From contig SCQP01000002.1 of assembly GCA_004299485.1 (NCBI GenBank), positions 296,966 through 360,040 of the forward strand: a stretch of DNA of 63,075 nucleotides. The letters are read 5' to 3'. Origin of the DNA: Acidobacteriota bacterium. GTDB lineage: Bacteria > Acidobacteriota > Terriglobia > Terriglobales > SCQP01. The notes under the pieces were generated by a model that did no database searches, had not been told where the DNA came from, and saw only the letters and a list, made by a program, of their open reading frames with translations. Below, one piece after another: positions 43,412-51,638 of this stretch; positions within the stretch are counted from its first letter, which is position 1, and each line of letters begins with the position of its first letter. Position numbers and translations under genes: made by a program.

Positions 43412-44728
43412 ATGGTTGACATCGCTCGCGACCCCAAGTTCCTCAAACAGCGCCGCATCAAGCGCATCATCTCCACCGTCATCATCGTGATCGTGGTGGC
43501 TGGCATTTCGATCTTTGTCTCGCGCCTCAAGCCCGCCCCGCCCACCGTCGATGGCGGCTCGGTCTGGCCTGGTCAGGTCCAGCGCGGCACCATGGTCCGC
43601 CAGGTCCGTGGCTTGGGCACGCTCGTGCCCATCGAGGTGCGCTCCATCCCCGCGATCACCGCCGGCCGCGTCGTCACCATCCCCGTGCTGCCAGGCACGC
43701 CCGTCGAACCCAATACGGTGCTCGTGCAATTGGCCAATCCCGACATCATGAAAGCCCTTTCTGACGCCCAGACGCAGCTCAAAAGTGCAGAGGCCGACTT
43801 GGCCAACCTCAAGGCCACACTTGCCAGCAGCCGCTTGGACCAGCAATCCACCCTCGCCAACACCGAGGCGCAATATAAAACTGCATCCTTGACTAGCGAA
43901 AGCGATCAAAACTTGCTAGCCAAAGGCCTCGTCGCGCGTCTGGATGCAGAGAGTGATGCCGCCAAGGCGCAAGGTTTGAAACAGCAGATTGATTACTCCC
44001 GTCTAAAGCTTGCCAGCATGAAGACCAGCGACGCCGCCCAACTCGCCTCCGCCGAAGCCAAGGTGGCCCAATCCGAGGCTGGCGTCCGCCTGGCCCAGAC
44101 CCAGGTCGATGCCCTCACCGTCCGCGCCGGCATTAAAGGCCTGCTCGAAGATCTGGATATGTCCAGCACCGGCGCCTCCACCGGCACCGATCAGCTTCAA
44201 GTCGGTCAGTACGTTACTGCCGGCACTACCGTCGCCCGCGTCGTCCAGCCGCAAAAGCTCAAGGCCGAAATCAAGATCGCCGAGACCGACGTCCGCGACG
44301 TCGAAATCGGCCAGTCCGCCAGCGTCGACACCCACAACGGTATCGTCCCCGGCGCCGTCAGCCGCATTGACCCCAACTCCGTGAACGGCACCGTTACCGT
44401 CGATGTCAAGCTCGATGGTGCCCTCCCTCAGGGTGCCCGCCCCAACCTCAGCGTGGATGGAGTAGTAAATATCCAAACCTTCAAAGATGTGCTTTATGTC
44501 GGCCGGCCTGCATTCGGCCAGCCCCACTCCACCGTAAGTATGTTTAAGATATCGCCCGACGGCAAAACCGGCACCCGCGTGCAGGTCGAGCTGGGTGCGG
44601 CCTCGGTCAGTACCATCCAGGTGCTCCGCGGCCTGCACGTCGGCGATTGGGTGGTCTTGTCGGACACCTCGACCCAGGACGCCCATGACCAAATCCGTTT
44701 CAGCCCCGCGGTGGCCGCCGTAAATTAG
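43412..44728 (+). CDS. HlyD/MacA-type periplasmic adaptor
   Basis: This membrane-fusion protein of 438 aa links an inner-membrane ABC transporter to an outer-membrane channel. The N-terminal anchor is at about 19-33 (TVIIVIVVAGISIFV). The lipoyl-like and barrel-sandwich segments follow (VQRGTMVRQVRGLGTLVPIEVRSIPAITAGRV), then a coiled-coil hairpin with SDAQTQLKSAEADLANLKA and LASAEAKVAQSEAGVRLAQTQ. The beta-barrel region includes VQPQKLKAEIKIAETDVRDVEIGQSASVDT. The ATG at 43412 is used because the longer frame lacks a sensible start and TATAGT sits 7 nt upstream. The next genes encode an ATPase and a TolC-like channel. Confidence 0.88.
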   Translation: MVDIARDPKFLKQRRIKRIISTVIIVIVVAGISIFVSRLKPAPPTVDGGSVWPGQVQRGTMVRQVRGLGTLVPIEVRSIPAITAGRVVTIPVLPGTPVEPNTVLVQLANPDIMKALSDAQTQLKSAEADLANLKATLASSRLDQQSTLANTEAQYKTASLTSESDQNLLAKGLVARLDAESDAAKAQGLKQQIDYSRLKLASMKTSDAAQLASAEAKVAQSEAGVRLAQTQVDALTVRAGIKGLLEDLDMSSTGASTGTDQLQVGQYVTAGTTVARVVQPQKLKAEIKIAETDVRDVEIGQSASVDTHNGIVPGAVSRIDPNSVNGTVTVDVKLDGALPQGARPNLSVDGVVNIQTFKDVLYVGRPAFGQPHSTVSMFKISPDGKTGTRVQVELGAASVSTIQVLRGLHVGDWVVLSDTSTQDAHDQIRFSPAVAAVN

Positions 44729-44799
44729 AAATAGTTCTTGGAAACACATCCGCCCCAGATACTGCTCATGACTCTTCCTAGCACCTCGAAGGCCACCGT

Positions 44800-44937
44800 C
44801 CTGCGTAGCTTTAGCGAAGCAGGACCCCAAAGGCCATATAATTTTTTGTGCTTCGTAACCGAACCCGTGGAAGGCGATACTCGTAGTTGAGGTAGGAACA
44901 CAACTTCAGAGGCCCTGCTTCGCTGAAGCTACGCAGG
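44800..44937. repeat. REP-like inverted pair (CCTGC...GCAGG)
   Basis: Two 24-bp arms (44800-44823 and 44914-44937) are inverted copies with a single mismatch, and each can fold on itself (CCTGC-GTA-GCTttAGC-GAA-GCAGG type). They lie between the adaptor and ATPase genes. The separation of about 90 bp holds no gene. The pattern is that of a bacterial REP/BIME element or a small non-autonomous element. Confidence 0.65.
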
Positions 44938-44967
44938 GTCGGGCCCTGCGGGCCAGAGGGGAAATCA

Positions 44968-45693
44968 ATGGCAAACGATCAACCGGCCGTCATCACACTC
45001 AAGGATTTGACCAAGGTCTTCTACACCGACGAGGTGGAAACCCACGCTCTTGCAGGCATTCACCTGCAGATCAACGCCGGCGAATTCGTCGCCATCGGCG
45101 GACCCTCCGGCTGCGGCAAGTCCACGCTGCTGTCGATCCTCGGTCTGCTCGACACCCCCACCGGTGGCGAGTACACCCTCAATGGCCAGCCTGTGGCCAA
45201 CCTCAATCTGGGCGAGCGGTCGCGCATCCGCAACCGCGAGATCGGTTTCATTTTCCAGAGTTTCAACCTCATCGGTGACCTCTCGGTCTACGAAAACGTC
45301 GAGCTGCCGCTCACCTATCGCGGCATGCCCTCGGCGGAGCGCAAACAGCGCGTCCAGGCCGCCCTCGAACGCGTCGGCATGGCCCATCGCGCCAAGCACC
45401 TGCCCAGCCAGCTCTCCGGCGGCCAGCAGCAGCGTGTCGCCGTCGCCCGCGCTTTGGTGGGCAAACCCAGCATCCTGCTTGCCGACGAGCCGACCGGTAA
45501 CCTCGATTCCAAAAATGGTGACGCTGTGATGGATCTGCTGCACGAGCTGCACGCCGGCGGCGCGACCATCTGCATGGTGACGCACGATCCCCGTTTCGCG
45601 CGTTACGCCGACCGCACCGTGCATCTGTTCGATGGCCAGATCGTGGACGAATCCCATGCCCAGGAAGAGTCCGCGGTCGTGACCCAAAGTTAA
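44968..45693 (+). CDS. ABC transporter ATPase (MacB/LolD type)
   Basis: This 241-aa ATPase has Walker A GPSGCGKS (about 48-55), Q-loop FIFQSFNLIGDLSVYENVELPL, signature LSGGQQQRV and [15 protein letters not shown]. It belongs to the group that powers MacB-type tripartite pumps. A good ribosome-binding site (GAGGGGA) lies 5-6 nt upstream. No MacB permease follows. Instead there is a 409-bp spacer before the channel gene, so the permease must be encoded elsewhere, for example by an ADOP. Confidence 0.92.
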   Translation: MANDQPAVITLKDLTKVFYTDEVETHALAGIHLQINAGEFVAIGGPSGCGKSTLLSILGLLDTPTGGEYTLNGQPVANLNLGERSRIRNREIGFIFQSFNLIGDLSVYENVELPLTYRGMPSAERKQRVQAALERVGMAHRAKHLPSQLSGGQQQRVAVARALVGKPSILLADEPTGNLDSKNGDAVMDLLHELHAGGATICMVTHDPRFARYADRTVHLFDGQIVDESHAQEESAVVTQS

Positions 45694-45893
45694 GCCTAGG
45701 CTGCGTACCCGCCGTGGTGCGGGCCCTGGGAGCGGGGCCAGATGCAAGCGGCGCGAGTACGCAGTGAGTGAGGCGAGGGAGCGTACACAGAAGTACGTGA
45801 CCGAGCCGAACGAGCGAGGACGAAGCGGCACGCCGCAGTTCGCCCCGCCCGGCAATAAGTTAGCTAGAGCTCCCCCAGGCTTTAGCTATACCG
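45694..45893. other. Structured-looking non-coding region downstream of the ATPase
   Basis: The 200 bp after the ATPase stop are purine-rich and full of short complementary words. GTACGC (45759 region) faces GCGTAC about 18 nt later, and further 'gagcgagg' and 'gtacgtgaccgag' words follow. A 'gcggcacgccgc' mini-hairpin also occurs. No open reading frame, tRNA or known riboswitch is recognised. It may be a transcribed structured RNA or the scar of a lost permease gene. Confidence 0.4.
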
Positions 45894-45954
45894 AGCCCGT
45901 CCGGACGGCCCTCAGTTTCCCCGCTGTAGCGCCATAATCCGGACGGGCTTTTTT
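45894..45954 (+). terminator. Long-stem terminator
   Basis: AGCCCGTCCGGA (45894-45905) pairs with TCCGGACGGGCT (45938-45949) to give a 12-bp stem with a 32-nt loop. It is followed by a T-run to 45954 (TTTTTT), the form of a Rho-independent terminator. It ends the adaptor-ATPase transcript, so the channel gene at 46103 should have its own promoter. Confidence 0.75.
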
Positions 45955-46068
45955 GTGTCTCGCGCACATCATACACGAGTCTGTCCGTTTCCGGACACAG
46001 CAGTTGCAATACCGAACGAATCTCCCTCTGCACACGTACTTAACCTATGTTCTTTCTTCGCTTTGCGA

Positions 46069-46084
46069 TGGCCCCTGACGTGCC
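46069..46084 (+). promoter_or_regulatory. Possible sigma-54 promoter upstream of the TolC-like gene
   Basis: TGG-CCCCTGACGT-GC again shows GG-N10-GC (GG 46070-46071, GC 46082-46083) and shares 'TGGCCCC..ACGTGC' with the site before the adaptor gene, at nearly the same distance from the ATG. No TANNNT hexamer sits 6-7 nt before this start. The match to consensus is partial. Confidence 0.4.
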
Positions 46085-46102
46085 CTCTTTTCGCTGATAA
46101 CC

Positions 46103-48046
46103 ATGCTTTCCAAATCTGTCCTTGCCCTGCTCGCGGCCGCCTCGCTCACCCTTGCCGCCATTGCCCAACAGCCTGCCGCAGTCCACGCGCAACAAGCCCC
46201 CGCCGCCTCCGCCGGCCCCGAGCTGCATGCCACCAACAGCGCCGTTCCGCAGAAGCTCGACTTCACGAGCCGCGGCGGCTGGTTCAGCTTCTGGCAGCGC
46301 TACCAGCCCGCCAATATCGGCCTGCCCAATTTGACGAACCCGGCGCCGGTGCAGCGCGCTGCCACCTCCGGAACGTTCTATCTTTCTTTGCATGAGATGT
46401 TGGCCATGGCTCTGACCGCCGACCTCGACATCGCCAATGCGTCGTATGGCAAGCTCGAGGCCGAACCTGATTATCTCCGTACCCTGGCCGGTGGCACCGC
46501 GCGCGGCGTGGCCGGCGAATTCATCTCCTCGGCCCTGTTTTCCGGCGCCATCGGCGCCAGTAGCACCGGCGGTAGCAGTGGCGGCGGCAGTAACGCCGGC
46601 TCCGTTAATGGCGGCGGCAATGGCGTGCACGGCGGCGGTGGCGGTTACGATCCCAGTTTTAATTTCCAGTTCCAGGACGAGCATTCCCGCCAGCCTCTCG
46701 GCAACCCGGTGTTATTCGGCACCTCCGAGCAGGTCCTCAATCAGAACTTCGGTGCCGCCTCGTTTGGCCAGAGCTTTACCACCGGCACCGGCTACACCGT
46801 CACCTTCTTCAGCTATCGCTCTTACCAGAACACCAATCAGTTGTTCCTGAACCCCCAGGTCGCCAGCGACGTCAGCCTCGGCATGCAGCAATCGTTGTTG
46901 CGTGGCGCCCGCCGCTCCATCAATCGTGCCGGCATGGTCATTGGCGCCAACAGCTTGAAATACGCCGACGCCAACTACAAAGATCAGGTGACCACCGCCG
47001 TCTCCCAGGCGATTACGCAATACTGGACCCTTGCCGCCGCCCAACAGCAGATCGCCATCACCGAAAAGGCCGAACAGGACGCTCAAAAGACCCTGGATGA
47101 CACCAACGCTCTCGTCCAGAACGGCAAAGTCCCCGCCGCCAATCGCATCACTGCCGAAACCGGCCTCAGCACGGCCATCTCCGCGGTGCTGCAAGCCAAA
47201 ACCGATTACGCCAAGGCCGCCTCCAAGCTCAAATCGTTCTTGGTCAAGCGCTGGACGCCCAATGTCATCACCGCCCGCGTGGTTCCCACCGATACTTTGC
47301 CCGAACCCCAGGCCGCCGCGCTGGCTCCCGTCCATCAACTCGTCCAGCGTGCTCTCAACTTCAGCCCGAAACTCGCCGAAGATCGCATTAACATCAACAA
47401 CATTGATCTGACCGTCAAAATCCGCAAAGACTCTTTGCTCCCCAATCTCACCGTCTACGCCAGCTATACCTCCAGCGGCGTCGCCGGCGTCGGCGTCAAC
47501 TGCTCCGTTCCCGCTTTTCCGTGCCCTCTCGCCAATATCACCGGGCGCTCCATCGCCGGCTTCGGCACCTCCCTCGGCAATATCTTCAGCTATCGCGCTC
47601 CCGACTATGGCGTCGGCTTTGACCTCAGCATTCCCGTCTGGAATCGCACCAATCGCGCCGACGAAGCCACCGCTGAGCTCCAGGCCGCGCAGTACCGCAT
47701 CAACCTCCAGAACGACGAAAACAACGTCACGGAAAAGGTCAACGAAGATCGCATTGAACTCGAAGGCCAGGTGGCCCAGCTTAAATCCGCGCAGACGGCG
47801 CAACAGCAATTTCAGCAGGCTCTCGACAACGCCCGCGCCAAATATCAACTGGGGAAGGGAACCATTGATACCGTCGAAGCCGCGCAATCGGCTCTGACCA
47901 GCGCTGCCAAGGCCGTCGTTGCCGCTCAGCAGGCTTACGCCATCGCCCAGGTCACGCTGGCCACCGATAGCGGAACCCTCCTCGGTGACTATCACATCTC
48001 TCTCGGCGCGCCCCTGGCCCGCCAGGGCATCCCCAATCTGCCTTAG
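46103..48046 (+). CDS. TolC-family outer-membrane channel
   Basis: This outer-membrane efflux protein of 647 aa has a signal peptide (about 1-22), a Gly/Ser-rich insertion (about 150-185) and two repeated alpha-barrel helices, for example AAQQQIAITEKAEQDAQKTLDD and AQLKSAQTAQQQFQQALDNARAKYQLGKGTIDTVEAAQSAL. The C-terminal segment is typical of TolC-like channels. It completes an adaptor/ATPase/channel set, although it starts 149 bp after a terminator. The downstream ATPase gene follows after 21 bp. Confidence 0.88.
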   Translation: MLSKSVLALLAAASLTLAAIAQQPAAVHAQQAPAASAGPELHATNSAVPQKLDFTSRGGWFSFWQRYQPANIGLPNLTNPAPVQRAATSGTFYLSLHEMLAMALTADLDIANASYGKLEAEPDYLRTLAGGTARGVAGEFISSALFSGAIGASSTGGSSGGGSNAGSVNGGGNGVHGGGGGYDPSFNFQFQDEHSRQPLGNPVLFGTSEQVLNQNFGAASFGQSFTTGTGYTVTFFSYRSYQNTNQLFLNPQVASDVSLGMQQSLLRGARRSINRAGMVIGANSLKYADANYKDQVTTAVSQAITQYWTLAAAQQQIAITEKAEQDAQKTLDDTNALVQNGKVPAANRITAETGLSTAISAVLQAKTDYAKAASKLKSFLVKRWTPNVITARVVPTDTLPEPQAAALAPVHQLVQRALNFSPKLAEDRININNIDLTVKIRKDSLLPNLTVYASYTSSGVAGVGVNCSVPAFPCPLANITGRSIAGFGTSLGNIFSYRAPDYGVGFDLSIPVWNRTNRADEATAELQAAQYRINLQNDENNVTEKVNEDRIELEGQVAQLKSAQTAQQQFQQALDNARAKYQLGKGTIDTVEAAQSALTSAAKAVVAAQQAYAIAQVTLATDSGTLLGDYHISLGAPLARQGIPNLP

Positions 48047-48067
48047 GCTTGCGTTACCCTAAGAGGC

Positions 48068-48736
48068 GTGATCCAGCTCCGCAAACTCGAAAAAACCTAT
48101 CCCGCCGGCGTCGGCAAAACCTACGCCCTGCGCCAGATCAACCTGGACATCCGCGAGGGCGAGTTTCTCACCGTCATGGGACCCTCCGGCTCCGGCAAAT
48201 CGACGCTGCTCTCTATCCTCGGCATGCTCGATAGCCTTTGGAGCGGCGAGTTCTTCTTTCTCGACACCCCCGTCCACAAGCTCCCGGTGAAGAAGCGCAT
48301 CGAGCTCAACAAGGCCTACATCGGCTTCGTCTTCCAGAGCTATCACCTGCTCGACAATTTGACGGTCTACGAAAACCTTGACGTCCCGCTCTCCTACCGC
48401 GACATCCGCTCCAAGGACCGCGCCAGCCTCGTTGCCGACACCCTCGACCGCTTCCAGATTGTCGGCAAGAAGGATCTCTACCCTAGCCAGCTCTCTGGCG
48501 GCCAGCAGCAGCTCGTCGCCATCGCCCGCGCCGTTATTGCCAACCCCAAACTCATCCTCGCCGATGAACCCACCGGCAATCTCCACTCCGCCCAGGGCCG
48601 TGAAATCATGGAGCTCTTCAAGCGCCTCAATGGCCAGGGTACGACGATTATCCAGGTCACCCACAACGAGCAAAACGCCGCCTACGGCGACCGCATCATC
48701 GAGCTGGCAGATGGCTGGCTGGTGAAGGGGAATTAG
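48068..48736 (+). CDS. ABC transporter ATPase (second, MacB/LolD type)
   Basis: This 222-aa ATPase has Walker A GPSGSGKS (about 38-45), [31 protein letters not shown] and [11 protein letters not shown]. It differs from the first ATPase (44968) by the shorter N-terminus and by LHSAQG in place of LDSKNG. The start GTG is 21 bp after the channel gene. Like the other one it lacks an adjacent permease. The stop is followed by a degenerate four-helix-bundle element. Confidence 0.9.
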   Translation: MIQLRKLEKTYPAGVGKTYALRQINLDIREGEFLTVMGPSGSGKSTLLSILGMLDSLWSGEFFFLDTPVHKLPVKKRIELNKAYIGFVFQSYHLLDNLTVYENLDVPLSYRDIRSKDRASLVADTLDRFQIVGKKDLYPSQLSGGQQQLVAIARAVIANPKLILADEPTGNLHSAQGREIMELFKRLNGQGTTIIQVTHNEQNAAYGDRIIELADGWLVKGN

Positions 48737-48741
48737 TTTTT

Positions 48742-48889
48742 CAGTATTTCAGTACATCAGTTTGTCAGTTCATGCAGGCCTTCCTCAAGTCGACGCTGTG
48801 GCGCAAAGCGCACACCCTGCGCGCACGCCTGCTCTCGCGCCTCGCCGCCAGCCCGAGCCCGACTGAAATACTGACATACTGAAATACTG
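48742..48889. mobile_element. Internally deleted copy of the four-helix-bundle element
   Basis: The left end (48742-48768) matches the 27-bp left end at 52562 at 25 of 27 positions, and the right end (48863-48889) matches the right end at 52958 at 25 of 27. Between them is a 37-codon frame that keeps the first and last codons of a four-helix-bundle gene but lacks the middle. This is the pattern of a non-autonomous deletion derivative. Confidence 0.75.
48772..48882 (+). pseudogene. Deletion remnant of a four-helix-bundle (S23-type) gene
   Basis: The frame begins MQAFLKSTLWRKAHTL, which parallels MQDFRNLTAWRKAYEL of the intact gene at 52591. It then jumps to RLLSRLAASPSP, paralleling RILSRLIVTLRSSPN at the end of that gene. 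The central 80 or so residues are absent. Stop codon TGA is supplied by the right repeat. Confidence 0.7.
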
Positions 48890-48903
48890 AAATACCGATA
48901 TCT

Positions 48904-50274
48904 GTGCCGACTCCCCCGAAAATCCTGATCGCGGATGATGCCACGGACGTTAGAGAAGCCCTCCGCCTTCTCCTCAAGTCTTCCGGCTTCCGCACCGAAT
49001 CCGTCGACTCCCCTTCCGCCGCCTTGCAATCCCTTCAGTCTCAGGAGTTCGACCTCCTCCTGCTCGACCTGAACTTCACCCGCGACACCACCAGCGGCGC
49101 GGAAGGCCTGGAGCTACTGCCCAAAGTCCTGGCGCTCGACTCTACCCTCCCTGTCGTGATCATGACTGCTTGGGGCACGGTCGAGATTGCCGTCGAGGTC
49201 ATGCGCCAGGGCGCCCGCGATTTCATCGAAAAGCCCTGGAACAACGAGCGCCTGCTTACCATCGTCCGCAATCAGGTCGAACTCCGTCGCGCCTTGCGCA
49301 ACGAGCAGCGCCTTGAGGCCGAAACCCGCCTCTTGCGCGCCGAGAATCGCCCCGAACTCATCGCCGAATCCGTCGCCATGCGCCCCCTGCTGCAGCTCAT
49401 CACCCAGGTCGCGCCCTCCGACGCCAACATCCTCATCACCGGCGAAAATGGCACCGGCAAAGAGCTCATCGCCAAAACCATCCACGCTCTTTCCCATCGC
49501 TCTGCCCGCGCCCTGGTCACCGTCAACGTCGGCGGTCTGCCCGAAGGCATTTTTGAAAGTGAGGTCTTCGGTCACATTCGCGGCGCTTTTACCGATGCCA
49601 AAGCCGACCGCGTTGGCCGCTTCGAAATGGCCGACGGCGGCACCCTCTTCCTCGATGAAATCGGCAATCTCGGCCTCGCGCAGCAAGCCAAGCTTCTGCG
49701 TACCATCCAGTCGGGCGAGCTCGAACGCGTCGGCTCCTCCAAGACCCGCAAGGTCGATGTTCGCCTCCTCGCTGCCACCAACACCGATCTCGGCCAGGCG
49801 GTCGCGGAGGGCCGCTTCCGTCAGGACCTTCTCTTCCGCATCAACACCATCGAAATCCATGTCCCACCCCTCCGCGAGCGCCGGGAGGACATCCCCACCC
49901 TCGCCCAGTTTTTCCTCCGTCGGCTCGCCGCTCGCTACCAAAAATCCATCGCCGGCTTCGACCCCGCCGCCCTGCGCGCCTTGCAGGAACACCCATGGCC
50001 CGGCAACGTCCGCGAACTCGAACACGCCGTCGAGCGCGCCGTCCTGCTCGCTCACGCCAATCTCATACAGGCCAGCGACCTCGGCCTGCGCACGACGCCT
50101 GTCGCTGGCGCTCCCAGCCTCGCCGGCCTCGATGCGTTGCCGCTTGACGAAGCCGAGCGTATCCTTGTCCGCACCGCCCTCGAGCGCGCCGGCGGCAATA
50201 TCCATCACGCCGCCAAAGCGTTAGGCTTAAGCCGTGCCGCCCTCTACCGCCGCATCGAACGTTACGGCCTCTAA
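48904..50274 (+). CDS. NtrC-family sigma-54-dependent response regulator
   Basis: This 456-aa regulator has an N-terminal receiver with phospho-acceptor Asp55 (LLLLDLNFTRD). Its AAA+ domain has Walker A GENGTGKE (180-187) and the sigma-54-contact loop GAFTDA (227-232) in place of GAFTGA. A Fis-type helix-turn-helix ends the protein (AAKALGLSRAALYRRIERYGL). It should activate promoters of the -24/-12 type. The last G-to-D change in the loop may weaken this. The GTG start follows the right repeat of the deleted element. The kinase gene overlaps its end by 41 bp. Confidence 0.93.
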   Translation: MPTPPKILIADDATDVREALRLLLKSSGFRTESVDSPSAALQSLQSQEFDLLLLDLNFTRDTTSGAEGLELLPKVLALDSTLPVVIMTAWGTVEIAVEVMRQGARDFIEKPWNNERLLTIVRNQVELRRALRNEQRLEAETRLLRAENRPELIAESVAMRPLLQLITQVAPSDANILITGENGTGKELIAKTIHALSHRSARALVTVNVGGLPEGIFESEVFGHIRGAFTDAKADRVGRFEMADGGTLFLDEIGNLGLAQQAKLLRTIQSGELERVGSSKTRKVDVRLLAATNTDLGQAVAEGRFRQDLLFRINTIEIHVPPLRERREDIPTLAQFFLRRLAARYQKSIAGFDPAALRALQEHPWPGNVRELEHAVERAVLLAHANLIQASDLGLRTTPVAGAPSLAGLDALPLDEAERILVRTALERAGGNIHHAAKALGLSRAALYRRIERYGL

Positions 50275-51634
50275 GCACCGAGGCCAACGCCCGGCGACCA
50301 ACCCCAGCTCGCTGCTCCTTTGGCTGGGCATGATGGCTGGTCTTCCCGCCGTCGCTGCGGCACTGGTCCTCATCTGGCTTCCACAGGACCAGGCCGTTTT
50401 CAGTTCCGCGGGCACGCACGGCTGGCAAATTCTGCTGACTCTGGTCATTGTCTTCACCTGGCTCGGTCTCACCATCGGTCTGCGTGAGCGCGTCGAGTTG
50501 GTTCTGGGCACACTCGCCAACATGCTCGCGGCCGTCCGCGAAGGCGACTACTCGGTCCGCGCCCGCGGGGCCGGCTACAGCGACTCCTTCGGCGCTCTCG
50601 CCTCGGAAATCAATCGCCTCTCTTCTTTCCTCCGTGATCGCCGCGTCGCCAGTCTCGAAGCCAGCGCCTTGCTTGACAAAGTTGTCGAAGCCATCGACAT
50701 CGCCGTCCTCGCCTTTGACGATCAGCAGCGCCTCCGTCTCATCAACCCTGTCGGCGCCACCCTCCTCGCCGCTCCACCCGAGCGCCTGATGGGCCAATCC
50801 GCCGCCGAGCTCGGCCTCGCCCCCATGCTCACCGGCCCCAGACATCGCCTTCAGGAGGCCACCTTCCCCGGCGGTCCCGGCCGTTGGGATATCCGCCACT
50901 CCCAATTCCGTCAGGACGGCAAGCCCCACCATCTCCTCGTTATTTCCGATCTCAGCCAGCCCTTGCGCGAAGAGGAGCGCCTCGCCTGGTACCGCCTCAT
51001 TCGCGTCCTCGGCCACGAAATCAACAACTCCCTCGCCCCCGTCATGTCCCTCGCCGGCTCACTTGCCGGCCTCTTACAGCAACCGCAATCCGACGACTGG
51101 AGCGAAGACATGAGCCACGGCCTCAACGTCATCGCCGACCGCGCCGCCGCCCTCAACCGCTTCATGGGCAACTACACCCGTCTTGCGCGTCTGCCCCAGC
51201 CCGACCTCCATCCCACCGGCGTGCGTTCTCTGGTCCAGGCCGCGGTCCGCCTCGAACAGCGCCTTCCCGTCGAAATTCGTCCCGGCCCCGAAATTGAGGT
51301 CTCCCTTGATCCCGATCAAATCTCCCAGGTCGTCATCAACCTCCTCCGCAACGCCGTCGATGCCTCTTTAACAACCCAGGGTAACGTCCAGATCGGCTGG
51401 GACTTGCGCCACCAATGGCTGGAAATCTGGATCGCCGACGAAGGTCCCGGCCTCGCCTCCACCGCCAACCTCTTCGTCCCCTTCTTCACCACCAAACCCG
51501 GCGGTTCCGGCATTGGTCTTGTCCTTTCCCGCCAGATCGCAGAGGCCCACCACGGCCGCCTCACCCTCAGCAACCGCCGCCACAGCCCCGGTACGGAAGC
51601 CCGCCTTTACCTGCCTTTAGAGACGCTAAACTGA
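50234..51634 (+). CDS. NtrY-like membrane sensor histidine kinase
   Basis: This 466-aa kinase has two N-terminal transmembrane helices (about 27-48 and 66-84), a HAMP-like segment (GLRERVELVLGTLANML...), a PAS-like region (about 145-230), the H-box LGHEINNSLAPV with the phosphorylated His, and the ATP-binding N (NLLRNAVDA), G1 and G2 boxes (DEGPGLA, GGSGIGLVLSRQI). GHEINN is the NtrY/NtrB type. The GTG start lies inside the regulator gene, so translation is coupled. The pair probably senses envelope stress and controls the efflux genes upstream, which is inferred from synteny. Confidence 0.9.
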   Translation: MPPSTAASNVTASKHRGQRPATNPSSLLLWLGMMAGLPAVAAALVLIWLPQDQAVFSSAGTHGWQILLTLVIVFTWLGLTIGLRERVELVLGTLANMLAAVREGDYSVRARGAGYSDSFGALASEINRLSSFLRDRRVASLEASALLDKVVEAIDIAVLAFDDQQRLRLINPVGATLLAAPPERLMGQSAAELGLAPMLTGPRHRLQEATFPGGPGRWDIRHSQFRQDGKPHHLLVISDLSQPLREEERLAWYRLIRVLGHEINNSLAPVMSLAGSLAGLLQQPQSDDWSEDMSHGLNVIADRAAALNRFMGNYTRLARLPQPDLHPTGVRSLVQAAVRLEQRLPVEIRPGPEIEVSLDPDQISQVVINLLRNAVDASLTTQGNVQIGWDLRHQWLEIWIADEGPGLASTANLFVPFFTTKPGGSGIGLVLSRQIAEAHHGRLTLSNRRHSPGTEARLYLPLETLN

Positions 51635-51638
51635 AGTG

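Noticed and set aside
43192-43545. Minus-strand 117-codon frame across the adaptor gene start
   Set aside because: It is a shadow of the adaptor N-terminus plus translated repeat. Met/Thr-rich and without domain features.
45694-45860. tRNA or known riboswitch in the spacer after the ATPase
   Set aside because: No cloverleaf with TTCGA-type T-loop and no acceptor stem could be found, and no riboswitch consensus is recognised.
48068-50274. Chromosomal toxin or phage module suggested by the deleted element
   Set aside because: All intact genes around it are transporter and two-component genes. No integrase, terminase or structural gene is present.
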